Source: Sporomusa termitida (GTDB lineage Bacteria; Bacillota; Negativicutes; Sporomusales; Sporomusaceae). Taken from it: a DNA stretch of 64,000 bases. Numbering within the stretch: position 1 is the stretch's first letter; every line of letters starts with the position of its first letter. The stretch spans positions 1,798,001 to 1,862,000 of the forward strand of contig NZ_CP036259.1 in NCBI RefSeq assembly GCF_007641255.1, written 5' to 3'. The notes beneath the pieces are model-generated. The model was given only the letters and a program-made list of their open reading frames with translations. It had not been told where the DNA came from and ran no database searches. Both the position numbers and the translations under genes were made by a program. Below are positions 49,271 to 57,195 of this stretch, one piece after another.

Positions 49271-50795
49271 AGCGATCATGTTGCAGGGCACCAGTTCTCA
49301 TGTTGGCAAAAGTATTTTAGCAACGGCATTATGCCGGATATTTAAACAGGATGGTCAGCGGGTAACGCCATTTAAGTCGCAGAATATGGCCCTTAACTCT
49401 TATGTGACAAAAACGGGCGGCGAGATGGGCCGGGCGCAGGTGGCCCAGGCCGAGGCCGCAGGTTTGGAACCTAATGTGGATATGAACCCGGTATTATTAA
49501 AACCTACCGGTAACTCCTGTTCGCAGGTCATTGTCATGGGCAAGCCTGTCGGCAATATGTCGGCCCAGGAATATCATTCCGGCTACAGCCTTACGGCCCT
49601 GGGGGTTGTAAGCGAATGTCTGCAGCGGCTGCACCGCGACTTTGACGTTATCGTAATTGAAGGGGCCGGCGGGCCGGCAGAGGTTAACCTTAAAGCCAAC
49701 GATATTGTCAATATGCGTATTGCCAAACTGGCGCAGGCGCCGGTGCTCCTGATTGCTGATATCGACAGGGGCGGGGCCCTGGCGTCAGTTGTCGGGACGC
49801 TGGAGTTATTAGACCCTGATGAGCGTGATCTGGTCAAGGGAATTATTATTAATAAATTCCGGGGCGATATTAATTTGCTGCAACCGGCACTGGATTTCCT
49901 GGAAAGCAAGACCGGTAAGCCGGTACTGGGCGTTATTCCCCATCTTGACCGGCTGGGTATTGATGATGAGGACTCGGTATCACTGGAGGATAAACAGCAG
50001 TCAGCTACAAGCGGTGAAATTGATATTGCCGTATTGCGTCTGCCGAAAATATCAAATTTTACCGATTTTGATGCCCTCGGGAATGAAAGTGATGCGCACG
50101 TCAGATATGTGCGTCAGGGAGAAGCGATTGGCAAGCCTGATCTTATCATCCTGCCGGGCAGCAAGAATACGACCGAGGATTTATTATATCTCCGGCACAA
50201 TGGCTATGAACAGGAACTGGTCAGGCTGGTTAAAAGCGGTACCCCTGTTGTCGGCATCTGCGGCGGCTACCAGATGCTGGGGCGGGAGGTGCAGGACCCC
50301 GACCATACTGAATCAGATTTCGATACAGTTATGGGCCTGGGTCTTATTGACAGTATTACTGTTTTTGCGGCTGATAAGGTTACCCATCAGGTCAAGGCCG
50401 CGGCAGCCAATCACCGTTTCCTGGGCATTGGCTATACCGGTGACAATCTGACCGGCTATGAAATACATATGGGGCGGACCCAGTTTATGACCCCTGTTGA
50501 CGCTGCTTTTACCATTGTTACCAGGTCGGGTGAGCAGGTCGCGATGCCTGATGGCGCCGTTTCGGCCGATGGCCTGGTTATGGGTACCTATATGCATGGC
50601 GTTTTTGATAATGATGCCTATCGCCGGGCTGTGCTTGATGCGCTGAGAGTCCGCAAAGGGCTGGCGCCGCTTGGAATTACGCAGAATACCGAGGCCCGCA
50701 AAGCTGCTGCCTACGACCGGCTGGCTGCTGTTGTCCGCCAGCATTTGAATATGGACCTAGTTCACCAAATTATGAACCAGCCAACCGGTAAGTAG
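49263..50795 (+). CDS. cobQ: Cobyric acid synthase CobQ/CbiP, 510 aa
   Basis: CobQ amidates the b, d, e and g side chains with glutamine. AIMLQGTSSHVGKSILATAL is the start; KSQNMALNSYVTKTGGEMGRAQ follows; the glutaminase domain has GICGGYQMLGREV (Cys nucleophile) and GTYMHGVFDN (His). ATG 49263 overlaps cobU and is preferred over the longer frame start at 49239. Normal length. Confidence 0.94.
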   Translation: MAKAIMLQGTSSHVGKSILATALCRIFKQDGQRVTPFKSQNMALNSYVTKTGGEMGRAQVAQAEAAGLEPNVDMNPVLLKPTGNSCSQVIVMGKPVGNMSAQEYHSGYSLTALGVVSECLQRLHRDFDVIVIEGAGGPAEVNLKANDIVNMRIAKLAQAPVLLIADIDRGGALASVVGTLELLDPDERDLVKGIIINKFRGDINLLQPALDFLESKTGKPVLGVIPHLDRLGIDDEDSVSLEDKQQSATSGEIDIAVLRLPKISNFTDFDALGNESDAHVRYVRQGEAIGKPDLIILPGSKNTTEDLLYLRHNGYEQELVRLVKSGTPVVGICGGYQMLGREVQDPDHTESDFDTVMGLGLIDSITVFAADKVTHQVKAAAANHRFLGIGYTGDNLTGYEIHMGRTQFMTPVDAAFTIVTRSGEQVAMPDGAVSADGLVMGTYMHGVFDNDAYRRAVLDALRVRKGLAPLGITQNTEARKAAAYDRLAAVVRQHLNMDLVHQIMNQPTGK

Positions 50796-50797
50796 GT

Positions 50798-51748
50798 ATG
50801 ACAGAGTACGTGGCGTTAGGGGCTGTGGTTATCGACCGTTTTGTTGGCGATCCGCGCACATCCCTGCATCCGGTAGTTCTGATCGGCAGCTTTATAGCCT
50901 GGCTGGAGGGCCGGCTACTGAATACCCGCCATTCGCCCGGCTGCAAGCGGCTGGCCGGTGCTGTCCTTGTCCTGGGGGTGCTGACCGTGGTCTACGCAAT
51001 CGCCTGGCTGGCAATGGCTGCTTTAGCTTACCTCCATCCCTGGGCTGTTTATGCCGGCGGCGCTGTGCTCCTGTCTTTTGCCATAACGCCCCGCAGCCTG
51101 GCGGAAGCCGGTCGGGAAATAGCCGGTTATTTACACCACGGCGACATGGAACAGGCCCGCTTTAAGGTGGGCTGGATTGTGGGGCGGGATACCGGTGGAC
51201 TGAATACCGCCGAGGTCACCCGCGCTACTGTAGAAACTGTGGCTGAGAATATTGTCGACGGTATTATATCACCGCTGTTTTATGCATTGATCGGCGGCGT
51301 CCCCCTGGCCTGCCTATACCGGGCAGTCAACACCATGGACTCCATGGTGGGCTATAAAAATGAAAAATACCGGGATTTTGGCATGACAGCGGCGCGGATT
51401 GATGATGTCTTTAATTACATACCGGCCAGGCTTACCGGCCTATTAATTGTGATCGCTGCCGCGCTGCTTAGATACGATGCCGGCGGTGCCTGGCAGGCGA
51501 TTAAGCGGGATGCCGGCAAGCATCCCAGCCCTAACAGCGGTTTCGCCGAGGCCGCTGTGGCCGGAGCGCTGGGCGTCCGGCTGGGAGGACTCAACTATTA
51601 TGGCGGGGCAGCCTCCTTGCGGGCTTATATGGGGGAAGCTAAACAAGAACTCCAGGCTGTACATATTGAGCAGACGATTCGCATTATGTATCTGGTGACA
51701 ATGCTGTTTATTGCCGGGGCTATTGCCGTAAAGTCGGTTGTGGCTTAG
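50798..51748 (+). CDS. cbiB: Adenosylcobinamide-phosphate synthase CbiB, 316 aa
   Basis: CbiB attaches aminopropanol phosphate to cobyric acid in the membrane. RFVGDPRTSLHPVVLIG and VGRDTGGLNTAEVTRATVETVAENIVDGI are the family marks, and four or five hydrophobic spans are visible. It starts 2 bases after cobQ. It works with CobD and PduX encoded downstream. Confidence 0.93.
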   Translation: MTEYVALGAVVIDRFVGDPRTSLHPVVLIGSFIAWLEGRLLNTRHSPGCKRLAGAVLVLGVLTVVYAIAWLAMAALAYLHPWAVYAGGAVLLSFAITPRSLAEAGREIAGYLHHGDMEQARFKVGWIVGRDTGGLNTAEVTRATVETVAENIVDGIISPLFYALIGGVPLACLYRAVNTMDSMVGYKNEKYRDFGMTAARIDDVFNYIPARLTGLLIVIAAALLRYDAGGAWQAIKRDAGKHPSPNSGFAEAAVAGALGVRLGGLNYYGGAASLRAYMGEAKQELQAVHIEQTIRIMYLVTMLFIAGAIAVKSVVA

Positions 51749-51780
51749 CTAAGGCGGCCATCACTGTGGAGGAATTGCGC

Positions 51781-52506
51781 TTGAACGATTTTTTTACCGG
51801 ATTACAATTTCTTACCCGCATCCGGGTGATAGAGCAGACCGACTGGTCGCCGGACAGCTTCGGCCGCAGTGTAAAGTATTTCACGCTGATTGGTGCGATT
51901 ATCGGCTTGATTCTGGCTGTAATCAATTATGCCCTGAGTCAGTTTCTGCCGGCGCATGTATTGGCCGCCGTTATTATTTTGGCTGAGATTGTGCTGACAG
52001 GCGGTTTGCATTGTGATGGTTTTATGGATACTGCTGACGGTGTATTTTCAGGGCGGCCGCGGGAGCGAATGCTGGAAATAATGAAAGACAGCCGGGTTGG
52101 TGCCAATGGTGTGGTGGCCTTCGGCTTGTTGCTGCTGCTAAAATACTCGCTTATTGTTGATATGACTCCGGCCATGCTTACCTCGGCGCTGTTGGTTATG
52201 CCGGTAGCAGGGCGTTTGGCCATGGTGATCAGTATCACATCTTTCCCTTATGCGCGGCCCGACGGTATGGGGAAAGCCTTTGCCCAGTACGCTGGCCGCA
52301 GCACCTTACTTATTGCCGTAATTGCCGCGCTTGTGATTGTGCTGCCGCTGGGACTTACGGCAGCAGTCAGTGCCGGTGCGGGCGTACTGGCCGGTGTTTT
52401 GTCGGCCCGTTATTTTGCCGGTGTTTTAGGTGGCTTAACCGGGGATACCTATGGTGCTGTCACCTATCTGACCGAGTTGATGGCTTTGCTCGTATTTGTC
52501 ATCTAG
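51781..52506 (+). CDS. cobS: Adenosylcobinamide-GDP ribazoletransferase CobS, 241 aa
   Basis: CobS, a multi-span membrane enzyme, joins alpha-ribazole phosphate to adenosylcobinamide-GDP. GLQFLTRIRV at the start and ILTGGLHCDGFMDTADGVFSG (with the Asp pair that binds metal) are the family marks. TTG 51781 is preferred because GGAGGA (51768-51773) lies 7 bases upstream; a GTG at 51766 would precede that site. It supplies the final coupling step. Confidence 0.9.
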   Translation: MNDFFTGLQFLTRIRVIEQTDWSPDSFGRSVKYFTLIGAIIGLILAVINYALSQFLPAHVLAAVIILAEIVLTGGLHCDGFMDTADGVFSGRPRERMLEIMKDSRVGANGVVAFGLLLLLKYSLIVDMTPAMLTSALLVMPVAGRLAMVISITSFPYARPDGMGKAFAQYAGRSTLLIAVIAALVIVLPLGLTAAVSAGAGVLAGVLSARYFAGVLGGLTGDTYGAVTYLTELMALLVFVI

Positions 52507-52544
52507 AAGAAGTAAGATTCAATCACTGAAAGGCAGACCTTTGT

Positions 52545-53426
52545 ATGACAATTAAAGTTAAAGCGCCTGGCTCATGCGGTGAGCTGGTACAGGGCACAAT
52601 AAACGGGGTTAATTTTTTGATTACCTGTCCGGTCGACTGGTATTCGGAGGTTACCACCGTTAGCGGCGGCAGTATGGCCGAGGTCCGGCCCAAGACTGCG
52701 GCAGCTGTATGCAAGACTTTGGAATATCTGAGAGTACCGGCAGCCATTGGTTTGAAGGTTGAATCTGATTTGCCGGTAGGCAAAGGCATGGCTTCCAGCA
52801 GTGCCGATATCAGTGCTGCCTGTCAGGCGGCGGCGCTGGCTGCGGCCGCAACAACGCTCACCTGTGATGAGATTGCCGATATTGCCTTAACCATAGAACC
52901 CACCGACGGTGTATTTTATCCCGGGATTATTATGTTTGATCATGTACAGGGACAGATCCGCCGCTGCCTGGGCCAGCCGCCCCCTATCCACATTGCCGTT
53001 TTTGATGCCGGTGGCCAGATTGACACCCTGGTTTTTAACCACCGCGCGGATTTGGCTGCTTTAAACAGGGCTAAAGAGCCGCAAGTAATGAAAGCCGTTG
53101 CGTTAGTGGCCCAGGGGTTAAAAACCGGTGATGCCCGGCTTATCGGCCAGGGAGCCACTTTGAGTGCTGTGGCTAACCAACAGATTTTGTATAAGCCCTG
53201 TCTGGAACCAATGATAACGGCCAGTAATCATTTCGGTGCTATCGGTGTCTGTGCCGCTCACAGCGGGACCGTGCTGGGGGTCATGTTTAGCGCTGACGCA
53301 ATGTCGGGGCATGAAGCCTGTATCAAAGAAATATGTCAGCTTTGTCCGGAGGTTGCTTATTTAAAGACGGTTCGCCTGATTGCCGGCGGACTTATTATAA
53401 CAGGAGATGATGGCAATGAGCGCTGA
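52545..53426 (+). CDS. pduX: L-threonine kinase PduX-like GHMP kinase, 293 aa
   Basis: PduX makes L-threonine O-3-phosphate for the aminopropanol linker. The product starts IKVKAPGSCGELVQG, with the GHMP phosphate-binding motif LPVGKGMASSSADISAA and a late HSGTVLGVMFS. It lies between cobS and cobD in the operon, and cobD uses its product, so the assignment by context is strong. It overlaps cobD by 11 bases. Confidence 0.88.
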   Translation: MTIKVKAPGSCGELVQGTINGVNFLITCPVDWYSEVTTVSGGSMAEVRPKTAAAVCKTLEYLRVPAAIGLKVESDLPVGKGMASSSADISAACQAAALAAAATTLTCDEIADIALTIEPTDGVFYPGIIMFDHVQGQIRRCLGQPPPIHIAVFDAGGQIDTLVFNHRADLAALNRAKEPQVMKAVALVAQGLKTGDARLIGQGATLSAVANQQILYKPCLEPMITASNHFGAIGVCAAHSGTVLGVMFSADAMSGHEACIKEICQLCPEVAYLKTVRLIAGGLIITGDDGNER

Positions 53427-54507
53427 CAACCAAGCCGCCTGTTTTGGTCATGGCGGTAATGTATACGCCTGGGCGCGGGAACATGGCCGTGAGCCGGCGG
53501 TTGTGCTGGATTATAGCGCTAATATAAATCCGCTGGGTTTAGCTCCTGGTGTTCGGGCCGCAATCAGCAAAGCTGTCGGTGAGGTTATTCATTATCCTGA
53601 TGCCGGGGCGGTAATGCTTAAGGCCGCAATCAGCAGCTATTATCAGGTTAACGCCGAATGTATTACTGCCGGCAACGGTGCTGTTGAATTACTTTATGTG
53701 CTGACACATACCCTGCGTCCCCAAAGAGTGCTGATCCCGGCGCCTGCTTTCAGCGAATATGAACGGGCCGCCCGGGCCGCCGGGGCTGGGATTGAATACG
53801 CATATTTGTCGCCGGCGAATAACTTTACGCTGGATGTAGCTGGGCTCTCCCGGCGCTTAACAAGCATAGATATGGTGTTTATTGGCAATCCCAATAACCC
53901 CACAGGCACGCTGTTGACAGTCGGCCAACTGGAACAGATTTTATTTGCTGCCGCTCAGTCCGGTACAATCGTAGTTGTCGATGAGTCTTTTATGGACTTC
54001 ATCCCGGGCGACCGGGAATATACCTGCCGGCCGTTGCTTAAACAATATGATAATCTGGTAATACTGCATTCCCTTACAAAATTTTATGCCATCCCTGGCC
54101 TGCGGCTGGGGTTTGCCCTTACCCAGCCGGCTTTGACGGCCAGGCTGCATGCTGCCAAAGATCCGTGGAATGTCAATTCCCTGGCGCAAGCCGCCGGTGT
54201 GGCAGCGTTATCAGACCAGGAATATCAGGGGAGAAGCAGGGAGATTGTACATTATGAAAAGGATGTTTTATATACAGGCCTGAAAGCTATACCGGGAACC
54301 ACGCCTTTGCCGCCTGCCGTTAACTACATACTTATCCGGATACAGCAGACTGCTGCCAGGGTGTGCCAGGCTATGGCTGAAAGGAATATTCTGATTCGTG
54401 ATTGCTCCAATTATCCCGGTCTTTCTCCGTATTATATACGGGTGGCTGTTAAACTCAGCGAACAGAATGAAAAACTGCTTACCCAGTTAGAACAGGTGTT
54501 GAGGTGA
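53416..54507 (+). CDS. cobD: Threonine-phosphate decarboxylase CobD, 363 aa
   Basis: CobD is a PLP enzyme that makes (R)-1-amino-2-propanol phosphate. It starts with GHGGNVYAWAREHG, has SANINPLGLAPGVRAAI, IGNPNNPTG, and the PLP Lys in HSLTKFYAIPGLRLGF. ATG 53416 is preferred because AGGAG (53402-53406) is 9 bases upstream; two earlier in-frame ATGs are too close. It is a histidinol-phosphate aminotransferase relative, so context matters, and here that is clear. Confidence 0.92.
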   Translation: MSADNQAACFGHGGNVYAWAREHGREPAVVLDYSANINPLGLAPGVRAAISKAVGEVIHYPDAGAVMLKAAISSYYQVNAECITAGNGAVELLYVLTHTLRPQRVLIPAPAFSEYERAARAAGAGIEYAYLSPANNFTLDVAGLSRRLTSIDMVFIGNPNNPTGTLLTVGQLEQILFAAAQSGTIVVVDESFMDFIPGDREYTCRPLLKQYDNLVILHSLTKFYAIPGLRLGFALTQPALTARLHAAKDPWNVNSLAQAAGVAALSDQEYQGRSREIVHYEKDVLYTGLKAIPGTTPLPPAVNYILIRIQQTAARVCQAMAERNILIRDCSNYPGLSPYYIRVAVKLSEQNEKLLTQLEQVLR

Positions 54508-54511
54508 ACCT

Positions 54512-55150
54512 ATGACCAGACTGATAGTAGTGCGGCACGGTCAAACTGTATGGAATTTAGAGCGGAAATATCAGGGACACAGCGATATTGCCCTGACTGA
54601 TACCGGGCTTAATCAGGCCCGGGCTGTGGCCGAGCGTCTGGCAGAAGAACCTGTTCATGCTGTTTATGCCAGTGATTTGTCCCGGGCTTTTAAGACCGCT
54701 GAATGTATTGCCGCGGCCCACAGCCTGACGGTAAAGCTCGTACCGGAATTGCGGGAGATAAAGTTTGGCGAGTGGGAAGGTCTTACCTATGAGCAAATAA
54801 CTGAGCGCTGGCCGGGTCTGTTAGGCAAGCTATGGACAACGCCGGACGAACTGGAGATCCCGGGGGGAGAGACCTTCCGGCAGCTAAAAGAACGGTCAAC
54901 TGCCGCCATCCGGCAGATATTAGCCGCCCATCCCGGCCAAACTGTGGCTGTCGTTGCTCATGGCGGCACGATTGGCACCATTTTATGTGCCATACTTGAT
55001 ATTCACCTTAATCATGTCTGGCGTATCAGACAGGATAATACAGCTGTAAATGTCATTGATTTTTATGAGGGCCGGCCTACCATTACCCTGCTCAACTGCG
55101 TCCGCCACTTAAAAGCAGAGAAAGCCGGCAATTTGCCGGAAGTCAAATGA
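54512..55150 (+). CDS. cobC: Alpha-ribazole phosphatase CobC, 212 aa
   Basis: CobC removes phosphate from alpha-ribazole phosphate or adenosylcobalamin phosphate. The histidine-phosphatase motif is VRHGQTVWN at the start; the partner is AHGGTIGTIL near the end, and KFGEWEGLTYEQI is in between. Start ATG 54512 lies 4 bases after cobD. The family includes phosphoglycerate mutases; assignment to CobC is from operon position. Confidence 0.85.
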   Translation: MTRLIVVRHGQTVWNLERKYQGHSDIALTDTGLNQARAVAERLAEEPVHAVYASDLSRAFKTAECIAAAHSLTVKLVPELREIKFGEWEGLTYEQITERWPGLLGKLWTTPDELEIPGGETFRQLKERSTAAIRQILAAHPGQTVAVVAHGGTIGTILCAILDIHLNHVWRIRQDNTAVNVIDFYEGRPTITLLNCVRHLKAEKAGNLPEVK

Positions 55151-55206
55151 ATGATGGCGGTGTGCGCTGAAGTTCGCACCGGCAAATCACGGTGGGTTTC
55201 CTGTAG

Positions 55207-55233
55207 CAGTCAAAAACCCCAGTTTTTTGACTG
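55207..55233 (+). terminator. Stem-loop after cobC
   Basis: CAGTCAAAAA (55207-55216) pairs with TTTTTGACTG (55224-55233), followed by ATTTTC. It lies about 57 bases after the cobC stop and can end the cobalamin operon. The T-run is weak. Confidence 0.5.
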
Positions 55234-55243
55234 ATTTTCAACC

Positions 55244-55272
55244 TTGAACTAACAGTGTGAACATGATAAGAT
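55244..55272 (+). promoter_or_regulatory. Strong promoter of the 6S-like RNA
   Basis: TTGAAC (55244-55249) and TAAGAT (55267-55272) with a perfect 17-base spacer, and TG one base before the -10, making it an extended -10 promoter. The predicted start is near 55279. Confidence 0.65.
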
Positions 55273-55278
55273 CATAGT

Positions 55279-55510
55279 GTTAAAAGTCACTGATGCCTGA
55301 GGTGCTCGTTACCTCTTATATGTTCAACCGACTCATTTACATGGGGAGTTTGATGTTATGCCGCTGGCAGGCCGCTTAGAGTGGAAGTCAAAAGCATAAA
55401 TACAAAACGCCCACCTGCGCGAAGCGGGTATGAACATACAGGAGAACGGTATCATGGGCGTATATAGCAGTTATTAAAAACACTTTCTGTTTAGAAGGTG
55501 TTTTTTTTTT
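55279..55510 (+). ncRNA. ssrS: Probable 6S RNA
   Basis: A transcript of about 190-230 bases from a strong promoter to a strong terminator, with no gene. It can fold into a long rod: TATGTTCA near 55329 pairs with TGAACATA near 55431, a central open region contains a small GACTC/GAGTT hairpin, and TTATGC / GCATAA closes the end loop. Segments such as CCTGAGGTGCTCG and ATGTTCAACCGACTC match my memory of Firmicute 6S RNAs, which mimic an open promoter and hold the vegetative RNA polymerase. The terminator AACACTTTCT / AGAAGGTGTT with ten T bases ends at 55510. Together with the hairpin, promoter and repeat this accounts for the 55151-55690 gap. Alignment to the RNA family is needed to confirm. 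Confidence 0.68.
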
Positions 55511-55550
55511 ACTCCATCAGAATTTATAAAAACCCGGGGCCATAATTTAA

Positions 55551-55602
55551 GGGATAAGAAAAATATTTACCTAAAGGACTTGGCATAAGCCGAATTTTCT
55601 AA
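55551..55602. repeat. Palindromic repeat, copy 1 (short form)
   Basis: The element begins GGGATAAGAAAAAT and ends with GGACTTGGCATAAGCCG then AATTTTCTAA. Ends are nearly inverted repeats of each other. A second, longer copy is at 59526-59613 with the same two blocks and about 34 bases of extra sequence between them. Function unknown. Confidence 0.6.
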
Positions 55603-55628
55603 AAATTAATAGGGCGGAGATTCCAATT

Positions 55629-55658
55629 TTGCCAAAGTATGGCCAACTGTGTTATAAT
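55629..55658 (+). promoter_or_regulatory. Promoter of ppiB
   Basis: TTGCCA (55629-55634) and a perfect TATAAT (55653-55658), spacing 18, about 33 bases before the ppiB start. Confidence 0.6.
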
Positions 55659-55690
55659 TAAAATAATTCTATTTAAGAGAGGGATATACT

Positions 55691-56122
55691 TTGAAAAAAG
55701 CAATTATTGAGATGGATAAAGGCAATGTGGTCATTGAGCTGTTTGACAAAGACGCGCCGCAGACTGTTGCTAACTTTGAAAAGCTGATTAATGAAGGTTT
55801 TTATAATGGTTTACAGTTTCACCGGGTTATTCAAGGTTTTGTGGCGCAGGGCGGCTGTCCAAACGGCACCGGCACCGGCGGTCCTGGCTACACGATTCCG
55901 TGTGAAACCAAAGGCAATCCCCATAAACATGAACGGGGCTCACTGTCAATGGCTCATCGCGGTCCCAACACCGGTGGCAGCCAGTTCTTTATTGTCTATG
56001 AACCTCAGCCCCATCTGGATGGATTACATACTGTATTTGGCAAGGTCATTGAGGGTATGGAGATTGTGGATCAAATTAATCAAGGCAACATAATGAATAA
56101 AGTAACTGTTGTTGAGGAATGA
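55691..56122 (+). CDS. ppiB: Peptidyl-prolyl cis-trans isomerase, cyclophilin type, 143 aa
   Basis: Cyclophilins speed up prolyl bond isomerisation in the cytoplasm. [37 protein letters not shown] (catalytic Arg), and [16 protein letters not shown] (Phe, Gln) are all present. No signal peptide. TTG 55691 is preceded by GAGAGGG and gives the normal short length. Confidence 0.94.
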   Translation: MKKAIIEMDKGNVVIELFDKDAPQTVANFEKLINEGFYNGLQFHRVIQGFVAQGGCPNGTGTGGPGYTIPCETKGNPHKHERGSLSMAHRGPNTGGSQFFIVYEPQPHLDGLHTVFGKVIEGMEIVDQINQGNIMNKVTVVEE

Positions 56123-56164
56123 TTTAACAGGTAACGTCGTACAATGACGTAAGGGGGTTGTTCT

Positions 56165-56563
56165 ATGAGCAATACTAACGATACCGAAGCTATGCTCAAA
56201 AATAAACAATGGGCTGTTGTGGGAGCTACCGATAATAAGGAAAAGTTTGGCTATAAGATATTCAAGGCTTTGAAGGAAGCCGGCTATGATGTGTATCCGG
56301 TAAATCCCGGCGTTGATGAGATCCTCGGGGATAAATGCTACCCGGCGCTGAAGGATTTACCCTGTGTGCCTGAAGTCGTAAATGTTGTCGTTCCGCCGAA
56401 AGTTGGCGAGCAGATTGTGAATAATTGCTGTGAGCTTGGCATTAAAAATGTGTGGCTGCAGCCTGGAGCTAATGCTGCCAGTGTGGTGGAACAGGCTAAA
56501 AACCTTGATCTTAATGTGGTTGACCGGTGTTGTGTATTGGTTGAACTTCGCAACCACAAGTAG
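56165..56563 (+). CDS. CoA-binding domain protein, 132 aa
   Basis: A small Rossmann-fold CoA-binding protein of the YccU type. WAVVGATDNKEKFGYKIFKAL and YPVNPGVDEILG then VVNVVVPPKVGEQIV and NVWLQPGA fit. The conserved Cys pair in VVDRCCVLVE near the end is also typical. It carries no catalytic acetyl-CoA synthetase half. ATG 56165 follows AAGGGGG. Its role is not known; some members act as redox or acyl-CoA binding proteins. Confidence 0.88.
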   Translation: MSNTNDTEAMLKNKQWAVVGATDNKEKFGYKIFKALKEAGYDVYPVNPGVDEILGDKCYPALKDLPCVPEVVNVVVPPKVGEQIVNNCCELGIKNVWLQPGANAASVVEQAKNLDLNVVDRCCVLVELRNHK

Positions 56564-56609
56564 GATAGTGTATTCTTATTTTATTTAAGTAAAAAAGGGG
56601 GACTGTCTG

Positions 56610-56933
56610 ATGGCAAATGTAGTCAATGCTAACGAAAATAATTTCCAGGAAGAAGTGCTTGACGCTACAAAGCCGGTGCTTGTAGATTTTTGGGCTCCGT
56701 GGTGTGGCTACTGCACCCGCCTGGCGCCGGTTATGGATGAACTGGCAGAAGAAATGAGCGACCAAATTAAGATTGCCAAAGTCAATGTTGATGAGAGCCG
56801 TTCACTGGCGCAAAAATATGGTGTTATGAGTTTGCCGACGATGGTTGTCTTTAAGAATGGTGAACAGGTTGAGAAACTGACCGGGTATATGCCGAAAGCG
56901 AATATTGCTGCTAAAGTGGAAAAACTGATATAA
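56610..56933 (+). CDS. trxA: Thioredoxin, 107 aa
   Basis: A single thioredoxin fold with the active site WAPWCGYCTRLAP at about residues 28-40. The usual second residue pair is Gly-Pro, so Cys-Gly-Tyr-Cys is unusual and should alter the redox potential. The cis-Pro in GVMSLPTMVVF and length are normal. ATG 56610 follows AGGGGG. It is followed by a strong terminator, so it stands alone. Confidence 0.93.
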   Translation: MANVVNANENNFQEEVLDATKPVLVDFWAPWCGYCTRLAPVMDELAEEMSDQIKIAKVNVDESRSLAQKYGVMSLPTMVVFKNGEQVEKLTGYMPKANIAAKVEKLI

Positions 56934-56943
56934 GTTAAAAGTT

Positions 56944-56976
56944 AATTCCCGGCCTTCTGAGGCCGGGAATTTTTTG
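56944..56976 (+). terminator. Terminator of trxA
   Basis: AATTCCCGGCCT pairs with AGGCCGGGAATT around TCTG, followed by TTTTG. Confidence 0.85.
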
Positions 56977-57038
56977 TCCTGACAGACAGTCATGCCGTTA
57001 CAACGGCACCATCAAAGAAATAAAAATGCTATTTTTCA

Positions 57039-57138
57039 GGATAGAGAGTATAACTTTCGCCTGGATAAAGGCAATATCGGCTTACGCTTCGCCCAAGCCT
57101 CGGCGCAAGCCGTGTCTTCTTTATGTATACGCATATCC
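57039..57138. repeat. About 100-bp imperfect palindrome upstream of feoB
   Basis: Blocks GGATA, GTATA, ATAAAG, CGGCTT and CGC on the left recur in inverted order on the right (GCG, AAGCCG, CTTTAT, TATAC, TATCC). The central arms CGGCTTACGC and GCGCAAGCCG are GC-rich. It looks like a MITE or REP-like element with GGATA ends. It lies between trxA and feoB and has no gene. Confidence 0.5.
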
Positions 57139-57156
57139 CCGTACCTTTTAGCATAG

Positions 57157-57174
57157 GAAATACCATAGTATTTC
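57157..57174. promoter_or_regulatory. Inverted repeat before feoB, candidate operator
   Basis: GAAATAC-CATA-GTATTTC, a perfect 7-4-7 inverted repeat, lies about 8 bases before the feoB ribosome-binding site. It does not resemble a Fur box or a DtxR box, so it may bind another regulator or form a hairpin in the leader. Confidence 0.4.
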
Positions 57175-57195
57175 GAACTAACGGAGGACACTCTG

